From assembly GCA_033782935.1 (NCBI GenBank), contig JAWQEG010000286.1:2059501-2123500 (forward strand): 64,000 nucleotides of DNA, read 5' to 3'. Within the stretch, counting starts at the first letter, position 1. Each line of letters begins with the position of its first letter. This DNA comes from Petrolisthes cinctipes (Eukaryota; Arthropoda; Malacostraca; Decapoda; Porcellanidae). Both the position numbers and the translations under genes were made by a program. Positions 1-11,800 of this stretch are shown here, piece after piece. A model generated the notes under the pieces. That model was given only the letters and a program-made list of their open reading frames with translations, was not told the origin of the DNA and searched no databases.

Positions 1-1905
1 ACTCTAACACGGAATAGGCATTTATAGATCGCTTCTGGGACCCAAAAATATAAAATTTTCGGGTGTTTTGAGACTGAATTTGAGATATAAATGGGTACAG
101 AATGTGCATGCGCATATTGTATTTGGACAACTAAAATATCGATTTTTAGCATGTTTTGAGCCTATATTCTGAAAACATTCTAGCACTGACTAGGCATGTA
201 CAGATCGCTTATGGGACCCAAAAATATTGAATTTTCGGGTGTTTTGAGCCTGAATTTGAGATATAAACGGGTACTGAAGATGCATACACATTGAATTTGG
301 GCACCAAAAATATCGATTTCCAGCATGTTTTGGGCCTGTATTTTGAAAATACTCTAACACGGAGTAGGCATTTATAGATCGCTTTTGGGACCCAAAAATA
401 TCGAATTTTCGGTTTTTTTGAGCCTGAATTTGAGATATAAACGAGTACAGAAGATGCATGCACATATCGACTTTGGACCCCTAAAATATAGATTTTTAGC
501 ATGTTTTGAGCCAATATTTTGAAAAAATTCTAGCACTGAGTAGGCATGTACAGATAGCTTCTGGGACCCTAAAATATTGAATTTTCGGGTGTTTTGAGCC
601 TGAATTTGAGATATAAACGGGTACAAAAGATGCATGCACATATCGACTTTGGGCACCTAAAATATCGATTTTTACATGTTTTGGGCCTATTTTTTTTTTA
701 ATATTCTAGCACTGATTCGGCATGTACAGATCGCTTCTGGGACCCAAAAATAACGAATTTTCGGGTGTTTTCAGCATGAATTTGGGATATAAACAGGTAC
801 GGAAGATGCATACCCATATTGACTTTGGGCACCTAAAATATCGATTTTCAGCATGTTTTGAGCCTGTATTTTGAAAATAATCTAACACGCAGTAGGCATG
901 TACACATCGCTTCTGGGACCCAAAAATATCGAGTTTTCGGGTGTTTTGAGCCTGAATTTGAGATATAAACGGGTACAAAAAATGCATGCACATATCGACT
1001 TTGGGCACCTAAAATATCGATTTTTACATGTTTTGGGTCTATTTTTTTTTTAATATTCTAGCACTGAGTCGGCATGTACAGATCGCTTTTGGGACCCAAA
1101 AATATCAAATTTTCGGGTGTTTTGAGCATGAATTTGGGATATAAACGGGTACAGAAGATGCATACACATATTGACTTTGGGCACCTAAAATATCGATTTT
1201 CAGCATGTTTTGGGCCTGTATTTTGAATATACTCTAACACGCAGTAGGCATGTACAGATCGCTCCTGTGACCCAAAAATATCGAATTTTCGGGTGTTTTG
1301 AGCCTGAATTTGAGATATAAACGGGCACATATCGACTTTGGGCACCTAAAATATCGATTTTTACATGTTTTGGGCCTATTTTTTTTTAAATATTCTAGCA
1401 CTGAGTCGGCATGTACAGATCGCTTTTGGGACCCAAAAATATCGAATTTTCGGGTGTTTTGAGCCTGAATTTGAGATATAAACGGGAAAGAAGATGCATG
1501 CACATATCGACTGTGGGCACCTAAAATATCGATTTTTAGCATGTTTTGAGCCTATATTTTGAAAACATTCTAGCACTAAGTAGGCATGTACAGATCGAAT
1601 TTTCGGGTGTTTTGAGCTTGAATTTGAGATATAAACGGCTACAGAAGATGCATGCACATATCGACTTTGGGCACCCAAAATATCGATTTTTAGCATGTTT
1701 TGGGCCTATATTTTGAAAATATTCTGGCACTGAGTAGGCATATACAGATCGCTTCTGGGACCCAAAAATATCGAATTTTCGGGTGTTTTGAGTCTGAATT
1801 TGGGATATAAACGGGTAAAGAAGATGCATACAGTTATTGACTTTGGGCACCTAAAATATCGATTTTCAGCATGTTTTGGGCCTGTATTTTAAAAATACTT
1901 TAACA
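1..1905. repeat. 176-bp satellite array, block 1
   Basis: Head-to-tail monomers of about 176 bp, nearly 11 copies. Each carries the landmarks GGCATGTACAGATCGCTTC, GGGACCCAAAAATAT, TTTCGGGTGTTTTGAG, AAACGGGTACAGAAGATGC and CTAAAATATCGATTTT in this order. Monomers differ at many positions, so this block is older or less homogenised than blocks 3 and 4. The open frames of about 100 codons on either strand arise from the repeat itself and have no sign of selection. The block stops at the target duplication of the inserted DNA transposon and continues in phase beyond it. Confidence 0.97.
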
Positions 1906-1913
1906 CGTAGTAG

Positions 1914-1944
1914 CAAGGATAATAGACTATAAAGGATAGTCCAC
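1914..1944 (+). repeat. Left terminal inverted repeat of DNA transposon
   Basis: Begins CAAGGATAATAG and ends GATAGTCCAC. It matches the complement of 5805-5835 at 30 of 31 positions and is preceded directly by CGTAGTAG. Confidence 0.95.
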
Positions 1945-2829
1945 TGAAACGTCATAGTGATGACGTCGTAAATATCCGTGACGTCACGGGAGGCTCTGTT
2001 GCTAGCTGGTGGGCAAACCTTGCCTGCTCACTAGGTAAAATATGAGGCATAAAGATTATATCAGCTGATGTTAATCGAAATAATGAGTTTCTCGGTAGCT
2101 GCACCTTGGTAGGTTATAAAGATAAGAAGCATACTGATATAACGGCAATTGTACAACTCGACATCAGTTGTTGAAATAGAATAATGGACTATAAAACTGG
2201 AAGCCTTCCACGACCAAGATTGATATCGAGTCGCGTTCGCATCTCTAAGCCCATATTTGTACAATAATGACTAATCTTTGGTGTCTTTATATTCCACACA
2301 GTTTAAATTGATCATTATAATTTGAAGTAAATGTGTTTGTAGTGTGTTGTCATCAATAGATATCCAGAAAAGCCTGGACAGATCTCTACCACTGCCCACT
2401 GGTGCGTCGTATACTCACCAGAAGTAGGCCCAGCCCTACAGTACTACTTGGCATTGATAATAAGGTCACGATTTAGACTGATAATAGGTTTTACGTGTTT
2501 AATTCTTGATGGATGATTAACTAGCCTACTAATCATATGGATATAAAGCAGCATTTTTATAAATCATGACCTAATGAGATCATTAGTCGATCATCCTTGG
2601 TAGTAGCCTACAGTTTTTTAACCTTGGTTACGAAGTATTTATATTGACTAGTGCTAGGTTATATTCATATATCTATTACTCGAAAGATTATATAATAACC
2701 TATTACCTGGATGTAAAGGTAATTTATATTGATAATTCTGGATTTTGTCAATGTTATAAAAAGGATTTCCATACCTATTTAGTATTTCCAACTGCCCCAT
2801 TTCTAAAATATGTCACTTTCAACCCCTCA

Positions 2830-2940
2830 AACAGATCTGAAAAATGCCCTGAATAGATCCGAAGAATGCCCCAATTAGGTCTGAAAATTCCCTGATTAAG
2901 TTAGAAAAATGCATCAGTTAGGTCAGAAAAATGCCCGGAA
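2830..2940. repeat. Degenerate short tandem repeat (about 24 bp unit)
   Basis: Four to five diverged copies of a unit resembling TTAGGTCTGAAAAATGCCC lie inside the DNA transposon, directly before the CCTAA-rich dispersed repeat. No coding content was seen. Confidence 0.6.
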
Positions 2941-3148
2941 TTTATTAAAAGAATTACCGCTTTGTAGCAGTGTTGCTAGATCCGGCTAGGTCTCAGTATT
3001 TTGCCCCAGTCATTTCCTGTACTTTACCACGGTTATTTCCCAGTAGTCTGCTCAGGTTAGGTACCAGTAGTCTGCCCAGGTTAGGTCCCGGTAGTTTGAT
3101 GCGGTCTAGGTTAGGTTAGGTAAGGTCAGACTAATTTCAAAATGCCCC
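2941..3148 (+). repeat. Dispersed CCTAA/TTAGG-rich repeat, copy A
   Basis: Runs from TTTATTAAAAGAATTACC to TAATTTCAAAATGCCCC. It contains an internal tandem unit of about 24 bp that resembles GGTTAGGTCCCGGTAGTTTG. The same sequence occurs inverted at 58690-58957 and as a partial copy at 59091-59163, so this is a multi-copy element of unknown class. Confidence 0.85.
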
Positions 3149-5415
3149 ATTTGATATTTATCAAATGCCCCATTCAAGGTCACTTATATATTGCTTACAC
3201 CTACAATGATTTTAAAAAGTAGAAAAATAATTAATCTGAATATGAATACAAAATACTGTATGCTGAATGTAATTATATATTTATTATCATATACTTTGCG
3301 AAATGAAATGTGTACCAAAAATAAAATACAGTACAGTAATAAATGTTTCTTGCCATAAAAGTAAGAGTAACAATATCCTTATGAAGTACTATCACTATCA
3401 GTCTATGAGTATAATCACAGTGGAATTGCACATTTTCTAGAAAAACTAGAAACTAACGCTAATTTTATCACAATATATTAATCATTATGGTATGTATAAA
3501 GCAAAACTAATGCAATTAGAATTTACATAATACTGTATTATTACAGTCAGTCCATAAGTATAATCACTGTGGATTTTGCACAGGTTTGGAAATTGTGTAA
3601 ATAAACGTAATTTCTGTCAGTTCATTCGCTTTTTCAGAAAGTACCGTACTGTATTGCGTTAGCACTTTTCAGATTAACGAGCTCAACTTTCTGAGAGTTA
3701 ACGGCTAACTTAACACTTTTCAACTCATCATGTCTGGGAATACAAACACAGCACGATCAGCATACTGCAGTTGAGAAAATATGATGTTCATCTCTGGTAT
3801 CTTCTTGTGCTGGCTGGACTGTCGCATCTAGTACCACTTCTGGTGTATTATCTGTGAAGGAATTGATGTTAAAGGCATATAATCAGATGACACTTGTTTG
3901 TATATACTGTGCACAAAAATAGAATAAATTACGTAGGCTAGATAGATATAGATAGATGTAGGCTATGACTCTTCCATCATCTTCATATTCGTCATGGGTT
4001 AAAATTACCTCATATAGGTATAAAGACCTGGGAAAGACAATGAGACTATTTTCAAGATTATGTATCGGGTATTTTCAAAAATATTTGTTATCTGGTCGTA
4101 CTAAGGTAATTATTGTCTATCTATTTATCTATCTATTGCCAGATGCCTCAATCCCCAAAGGGATGAATGAATTGCCTAGACGCATCTTTGTCTCCCTTCA
4201 ACTGGCGTCCCTCCTACGGTACCACCCAACGCCACTCTTACTCATATACTTCTCTTCTCCATCATTCCACCTCACTCTCGGTCTACCTGCTCTACTCTGT
4301 CCTTCCACCTCACTCTCATACACTTTTTAATCAAATCTCTCGCTTCCTATACACTCTACATGGCCGAACCACCTCAAGGTGTTTTCTTTTCACTCTTTCC
4401 ATCTAATACTGTTAAACTATTCATTTTCATTTTTATAAACAAATTAAAAAAAATCTCACCATTTCTTTCGTTGAGCAGACCCTATTGTGCTTCATGTGCA
4501 TCACCTTTGGCATCTTCTTGTGCATGAGGAATAGCATCTTGTACCACTTCTGGTTTATTATCTGTGAAGGAATTGATTTTAGAGGCATATAATCACATGA
4601 CACTTGTTTGCATATACAAAAGAAAAGAATAAATAAATGTTTGGCCCTTCCATTATTTTCATATATGCATTATCCAGCCCTACTCTTAACATACTATAAT
4701 TACTGTATTGTGAAACTATGAAGTACAGGGTAGGTCTGATACCATCTGATACTGTATAGCCTATGTACTATACACAGTCACTTTTAAGAAGAAAACAAAA
4801 AATCTCACCATTTCCTTCATTGAGCAGACCCTCTTGAAGTACTGGTACCAGTAGCCTTCTATGCCTGCTGAATAATCTTTCTCGGCGAGCCTCCGTACCA
4901 GCTGAAAATTAAATGAATGTTACAGTATTCAGACCTAATGAAAATCCATGGGTAAAATCATGATTGTATAAATGGACCAAATATCCACATTAGATAAACT
5001 ACTGAATTTCTACCACAATTACCTACTATTGTAACCTATATTAGGACATTGAATGATGGTTTTAATGTATTAAATCCACCACAAATACCCCACCTTACCC
5101 CCAAACATAAAAGGGGAAGAGAGAAATTGTTGGTTATAGAGCATTACAATACTGTAGCCTACCTAGATATACCAAAGTTATCACTAGTAGGGGATGCAGT
5201 CAGTATTGGACTACATTTCTAACAGAATTAGGTAGACTTGGCCTGGCCTAACCTAACCTACATAGTGTACAGTAGAGTATCATAAGATGGGGTAAAGTTA
5301 AAAATATGTACAGTATAAGCAAATAGCTGAGGGTGTAGCAGTAAGTTGGGCCTTTGATAGATCTCAACATACCTGGTTCTCGATTAGAATTTGGAAGGTG
5401 CAGAGTCGGTACAGC
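3149..5415. other. AT-rich interior of DNA transposon with internal duplications
   Basis: No convincing gene was seen. Two internal duplications are visible. A stretch near 3389-3440 (TATGAGTATAATCACAG) recurs near 3543-3595. About 130 bp at 3793-3935 recurs at 4507-4640, both carrying TTATCTGTGAAGGAATTGAT and GATGACACTTGTTT-like text. A third pair, TCTCACCATTTC followed by TTGAGCAGACCCT, is at about 4456 and 4803. At 4130-4400 lies a pyrimidine-rich stretch beginning GCCAGATGCCTCAATCCCC that looks like a fragment of another interspersed repeat. A conventional transposase body would be expected here but was not recognised. Confidence 0.55.
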
Positions 5416-5784
5416 TCAAGGTTGCAATATTATGATCTTCTTTGGAGATCCATTACATCGTTGATTGTTCAAAGCATCTCTTGGGACATAGTCTGTTGTC
5501 TTAAAGTGTAGAGAGCATACTCGGGCCAATTCAACATTGAATTTCTCCTCAAGTTTGCACGCCGATATCCACTTTATGGCATTCTCTTGGTCTCTTAGGA
5601 ACCGAAAGAGCTCCACCCTGTCTCTTTTTGCATGTCTACTGCCATTATTGTAATTGTACACTGCACATAAATCCATAATATGGCACAGACATTCACGCTT
5701 CACGTACATTTTAAGTTGGACTAGTGACAGTCTGGGCACCAGGCAAGGTTTGTTTACAAGTATGACGTCACTCCCGCGGTGCAT
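5416..5784 (-). pseudogene. THAP-type zinc-finger fragment of a transposase
   Basis: The frame holds a THAP-like DNA-binding domain. From the ATG at 5676 it reads MDLCAVYNYNN, then a basic stretch, LFRFL, a conserved Trp (KWISAC) and finally VCSLHF before a stop. The family needs four zinc ligands, C-x4-C and C-x2-H. The first Cys and the CSLH pair are present, but the second Cys position is Tyr (codon TAC; one G-to-A change from TGC would explain it). No AVPTIF-like box or transposase core follows. THAP domains occur at the N terminus of P-element transposases, which fits its position 130 bp inside the right inverted end. An in-frame extension upstream of the ATG reaches 5784 but lacks recognisable homology. 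It may also continue through unrecognised introns; I regard it as a broken remnant. Confidence 0.72.
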
Positions 5785-5804
5785 TGTGGGAAAACAAGTG
5801 TCTA

Positions 5805-5835
5805 GTGGACTATCCTTTATAGTCTATCATCCTTG
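5805..5835 (-). repeat. Right terminal inverted repeat of DNA transposon
   Basis: Begins GTGGACTATCC and ends CTATCATCCTTG, followed directly by the second CGTAGTAG copy and by satellite continuing in register. Confidence 0.95.
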
Positions 5836-5843
5836 CGTAGTAG

Positions 5844-8800
5844 GCATGTACAGATCGCTTCTGGGACCCAAAATTATCGAATTTTCGGTGGTTTTGATCC
5901 TGAATTTGAGATATAAACGGGTACAGAAGATACATACACATATTGAATTTGGGCACCTAAAATATCGATTTTCAGCATGTTTTGGGCCTGTATTTTTAAA
6001 ATACTCTAACACGCAGTAGGCATGTACAAATCGCTTCTGGGACCCAAAAATATCGAATTTTCGGGTGTTTTGAGCATGAATTTGAGATATAAACGGGTAC
6101 AGAATGTGCATGCGCATATTGACTTTGGACAACTAAAATATCGATTTTTAGCATGTTTTGGGCCTATTTTTTTTTAAATATTCTAGCACTGAGAAGGCAT
6201 GTACAAATCGCTTTTGGGAACCAACAATATCGAATTTTCGGGTGTTTTGAGCCTGAATTTGGGATATAAACGGGTACAGAAGATGCATACACATATTGAC
6301 TTTGGGCACCTAAAATATCGATTTTCAGCATGTTTTGGGCCTGTATTTTGAAAATACTCTAACACGCAGTAGGCATGTACAGATCTCTTCTGGGACCCAA
6401 AAATATCGAATATTCGGGTGTTTTGAGCCTGAATTTGAGATATAAACGGGTACAAAAGATGCATGCACAAATCGACTTTGGGCACCTAAAATATCGATTT
6501 TTACATGTTTTGGGCCTATTTTTTTTTAAATATCCTAGCACTGAGTCGGCATGTACAGATCGCTTCTGGGACCCAAAAATATCGAATTTTCGGGTGTTTT
6601 GAGCCTCAATTTGGGATATAAACGGGTACAGAAGATGCATACACATATTAACTTTGGGAACCTAAAACATCGATTTCAGCATGTTTTGGCCCTGTATTTT
6701 GAAAATACTCTAACAAGGAGTAGGCTTGTACAGATCGCTTCTGGGGCCCAAAAATATCGTATTTTCGGGTGTTTTGAACCTGAATTTGAGATATAAACGG
6801 GTACAGAAGATGCATGCACATATCGACTTTGGACACCTAAAATTTCGATTTTTACCATGTTCTGAGCCTATATTTTAAAAACATTCTAGCACTGAGTAGG
6901 CATGTACAGATTGCTTCTGGGACCCAAAAATATTGCATTTTCAGGTGTTTTGAGCCTGAATTTGGGATATAAACGGGTACAGAACATGCATACACATATT
7001 GCCTTTGTTCACCTAAAATATCGATTTTGAGCATGTTTTCGGTCTGTATCTTGAAAACATTCTAGCAAGGAGTAGGCATGTACAGATCGCTTCTGGGACC
7101 CAAAAATATCGAATTTTCGGGTGTTTTGAGCCTGAATTTGGGAAATATACGGGTACAGAAGATGCATAAACATATTGACTTTGGGCACTTAAAATATCGA
7201 TTTTTACTTGTTTTGGGCCTATTTTGTTTTAAATATTCTAGCACTGAGTCGGCATTAACAGATCGCTTCTGGGACCCAAAAATATCGAATATTCGGGTGT
7301 TTTGAGCCTGAATTTGGGATATAAACGGGTACAGAACATGCATACACATATTGCCTTTGTTCACCTAAAATATCGATTTTGAGCATGTTTTGGGTCTGTA
7401 TCTTGAAAACATTCTAGCAAGGAGTAGGCATGTACAGATCGCTTCTGGGACCCCAAAATATAGAATTTTCGGGTGTTTTGAGCCTGAATTTGGGAAATAT
7501 ACGGGTACAGAAGATGCATACACATATTGACTTTGGGGACCTAAAATATCGATTTTTAGCATGTTTTGAGCCTATATTTTGAAAACACTCTAACACGCAG
7601 TAGTCATGTACAAATCTCTTCTGGGACCCAAAAATATCGAATTTTCGGGTGTTTTGAGCATGAATTTGAGATAAAAATGGGTACAGAATGTGCATGCGCA
7701 TATTGACTTTGGACAAATAAAATATCGATTTTTAGCATGTTTTGGGCCTATTTTTTTTTAAATATTCTGGCACTGAGTAGGCATATACAGACCGCTTCTG
7801 GGACCCAAAAAAAATCGAATTTTCGGGTGTTTTGAGCATGAATTTGGGATATAAACGGGTACAGAAGATACATACACATATTGACTTAGGGCACCTAAAA
7901 TATCGATTTTCAGCATGTTTTAAGCCTGTATTTTTAAAATACTCTAACACGCAGTAGGCATGTACAGATCGCTTCTGGGACCCAAAAATATCGAATTTTC
8001 GGCTGTTTTGAGCCTGAATTTAAGATATAAACGGGTACAGAAGATGCATGCACATATTGACTTAGGGCACCTAAAATATCGATTTTCAGCATGTTTTGGG
8101 CCTGTATTTTGAAAATACTCTAACACGCAGTAGGCATGTACAAATCGCTTCTGGGACCCAAAAATATCGAATTTTCGGGTGTTTTGAGCATGAATTTGAG
8201 ATATAAACGTGTACAGAATGTGAATGCGCATATTGACTTTGGACAACTAAAATATCGATTTTTAGCATGTTTTGGGCCTATTTTGTTTTAAATATTCTAG
8301 CACTAAGAAAGGCAAGTGTACAGATCGCTTCTGGGACCCAAAAATATTGAACTTTCGGGTTTTTTGAGCCTGAATTTGGGATATAAACTGAAACAGAAGA
8401 TGCATAAACATTTTGACTTTGGGCACCTAAAATATCGATTTCAGCATGTTTTGGCCCTGTATTTTGAAAATACTCTAACACGGAGTAGGCATGTACAGAT
8501 CGCTTCTGGGACCCAAAAATATCGAGTTTTCGGGTGTTTTGAGTCTGAATTTGGGATATAAACGGGTACAGAATGTCCATGCTCATATTGACTTTGGACA
8601 ACTAAAATATCGATTTTTAGCATGTTTTGGGCCGATTTTTTTTTAAATATTCTAGCACTGAGTCGGCATGAACAGATCGCTTCTGGGACCCAAAAATATC
8701 GAATATTCGGGTGTTTTGAGCATGAATTTGGGATATAAACGGGTACAGAAGATGCATACACATATTGACTTTGGGCACCTAAAATATCGATTTTTAGCAT

Positions 8801-11800
8801 GTTTTGAGCCTATATTTTGAAAACATTCTAGCACTGACTGGGCATGTACAGATCGCTTATGGGACACAAAAATATCGAGTTTTCGGGTGTTTTGAGCTTG
8901 AATTTGATATATAAATGGGTACAGAAGATGCATGCACATATCGACTTTGGACCACTAAAATATCGATTTTCAGCATGTTTTGAGCCAATATTTTGAAAAC
9001 ATTCTAGCACTGAGTAGGCATGTACAGATCGCTTCTGGGACCCAAAAATATTGAATATTCGGGTATTTTGAGTCTGAATTTGGGATATAAACGGGTACAG
9101 AAGATGCATACACATATTGACTTTGGGCATCTAAAATATCGATTTTCAGCTTGTTTTGGGCCTGTATTGTTTAAATACTCTAACACGCAGTAGGCATGTA
9201 CAAATCGCTTCTGGGACCCAAAAATATCGAATTTTCGGGTGTTTTGAGCCTGAATTTGAGATATAAACGGGTACAGAATGTGCATGCTCATATTGACTTT
9301 GGACAACTAAAATATCGATTTTTAGCATGTTTTGGGCCGATTTTTTTTTAAATATTCTGGCACTGAGTAGGCATATACAGACCGCTTCTGGGACCCCAAA
9401 AAATCGAATTTTCGGGTGTTTTGAGTCTGAATTTGGGATATAAACGGGTAAAGAAGATACATACACATATTGACTTTGGGCATCTAAAATATCGATTTTC
9501 AGCATGTTTTTGGCCTGTATTTTGAAAATACTCTAACACGCAGTAGGCATGTACAAATCGCTTATGGGACCCAAAAATATCGAATTTCGGGTGTTTTGAG
9601 CATGATTTTGAGATAAAAACGGGTACAGAATGTGCATGCGCATATTGACTTTGGACAACTAAAATATCGATTTTTAGCATGTTTTGGGCCTATTTTTTTT
9701 TAAATATTTTAGCACTGAGAAGGCATGTACAGATCGCTTCTGGGACCCAAAAATATCGTACTTTCGGGTTTTTTTAGCCTGAATTTGGGATATAAAAGGG
9801 AAACAGAAGATGCATAAACATTTTGACTTTGGGCACCTAAAATATCGATTTCAGCATGTTTTGGCCCTGTATTTTGAAAATACTCTAACACGGAGTAGGC
9901 ATGTACAGATCGCTTCTGGGACCCAAAAATATCGAGTTTTCGGGTGTTTTGAGCCTGAATTTGGGATATAAACGGGTACAGAAGATGCATACACATATTG
10001 ACTTTGGGCACCTAAAATATCGATTTTTACATGTTTTGGGCCTATTTTGTTTTAAATATTCTAGCACTGAGTCGGCATGAAGAGATCACTTCTGGGACCC
10101 AAAGATATCGAATATTCGGGTGTTTTGAGCATGAATTTGGGATATAAACGGGTACAGAAGATGCATACACATATTGACTTTGGGCACCTAAAATATCGAT
10201 TTTTAGCATGTTTTGAGCCAATATTTTGAAAACATTCTAGCACTGAGTAGGCATGTACAGATCGCTTCTGGGACCCAAAAATATTGAATATTCGGGTGTT
10301 TTGAGTCTGAATTTGGGATATAAACGGGTACAGAAGATGCATACACATATTGACTTTGGGCATCTAAAATATCGATTTTCAGCTTGTTTTGGGCCTGTAT
10401 TTTTTAAATACTCTAACACGCAGTAGGCATGTACAAATCGCTTTTGGGACCCAAAAATATCGAATTTTCGGGTGTTTTGAGCCTGAATTTGAGATATAAA
10501 CGGGTACAGAATGTGGATGCTCATATTGACTTTGGACAACTAAAATATCGATTTTTAGCATGTTTTGGGCCGATTTTTTTTTAAATATTCTGGCACTGAG
10601 TAGGCATATACAGACCGCTTCTGGGACCCCAAAAAATCGAATTTTCGGGTGTTCTGAGTCTGAATTTGGGATATAAACGGGTAAAGAAGATACATACGCA
10701 TATTTACTTTGGGCATCTAAAATATCGATTTTCAGCATGTTTTGGGCCTGTATTTTGAAAATACTCTAACACGCAGTAGGCATGTACAAATCGCTTATGG
10801 GACCCAAAAATATCGAATTTCGGGTGTTTTGAGCATGATTTTGAGATAAAAACGGGTACAGAATGTGCATGCGCATATTGACTTTGGACAACTAAAATAT
10901 CGATTTTTAACATGTTTTGGGCCTATTTTTTTTTTAATATTTTAGCACTGAGAAGGCATGTACAGATCGCTTCTGGGACCCAAAAATATCGTACTTTCGG
11001 GTTTTTTTAGCCTGAATTTGGGATATAAAGGGAAACAGAAGATGCATAAACATTTTGACTTTGGGCACCTAAAATATCGATTTCAGCATGTTTTGGCCCT
11101 GTATTTTGAAAATACTCTAACACGGAGTAGGCATGTACAGATCGCTTCTGGGACCCAAAAATATCGAATTTCGGGTGTTTTGAGCATGATTTTGAGATGA
11201 AAACGGGTACAGAATGTGCATGCGCATATTGACTTTGGACAACTAAAATATCGATTTTTAGCATGTTTTGGGCCTATTTTTTTTTAAATATTTTAGCACT
11301 GAGAAGGCATGTACAGATCGCTTCTGGGACCCAAAAATATCGAATATTCGGGTGTTTTTAGCCTGAATTTGGGATATAAAGGAAAACAAAAGATGCATAA
11401 ACATTTTGACTTTGGGCACCTAAAATATCGATTTCAGCATGTTTTGGCCCTGTATTTTGAAAATACTCTAACACGGAGTAGGCATGTACAGATCGCTTCT
11501 GGGACCCAAAAATATCGAGTTTTCGGGTGTTTTGAGCCTGAATTTGGGATATAAACGGGTACAGAAGATGCATACACATATTGACTTTGGGCACCTAAAA
11601 TATCGATTTTTACATGTTTTGGGCCTATTTTGTTTTAAATATTCTAGCACTGAGTCGGCATGAACAGATCGCTTCTGGGACCCAAAAATATCGAATATTC
11701 GGGTGTTTTGAGCATGAATTTGGGATATAAACGGGTACAGAAGATGCATACACATATTGACTTAGGGCACCTAAAATATCGATTTTCAGCATGTTTTAAG

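Larger units (their letters stand above)
1914..5835 (-). mobile_element. DNA transposon, P-superfamily-like, nested in satellite
   Basis: A 3.9-kb segment interrupts one satellite monomer. It is bounded by inverted ends of 31 bp (1914-1944 and 5805-5835) that differ at one base, and by a perfect 8-bp duplication, CGTAGTAG, at 1906-1913 and 5836-5843. A 13-bp subterminal inverted repeat (CAAACCTTGCCTG at 2014-2026, complement at 5740-5752) and a GTGACGTCA motif occur near both ends. A THAP-type zinc-finger frame lies just inside the right end, reading inward. Eight-bp duplications occur in both P and hAT superfamilies; the THAP domain favours P. The rest of a transposase was not recognised; the interior is AT-rich and filled with other repeats. 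The element is therefore probably non-autonomous. The strand given is that of the THAP frame. Confidence 0.8.

Noticed and set aside
3965..4406. Protein-coding gene in the DNA transposon interior
   Set aside because: Low-complexity Leu/Ser/Tyr-rich translation from pyrimidine-rich DNA, overlapping frames and no domain. More like repeat debris.
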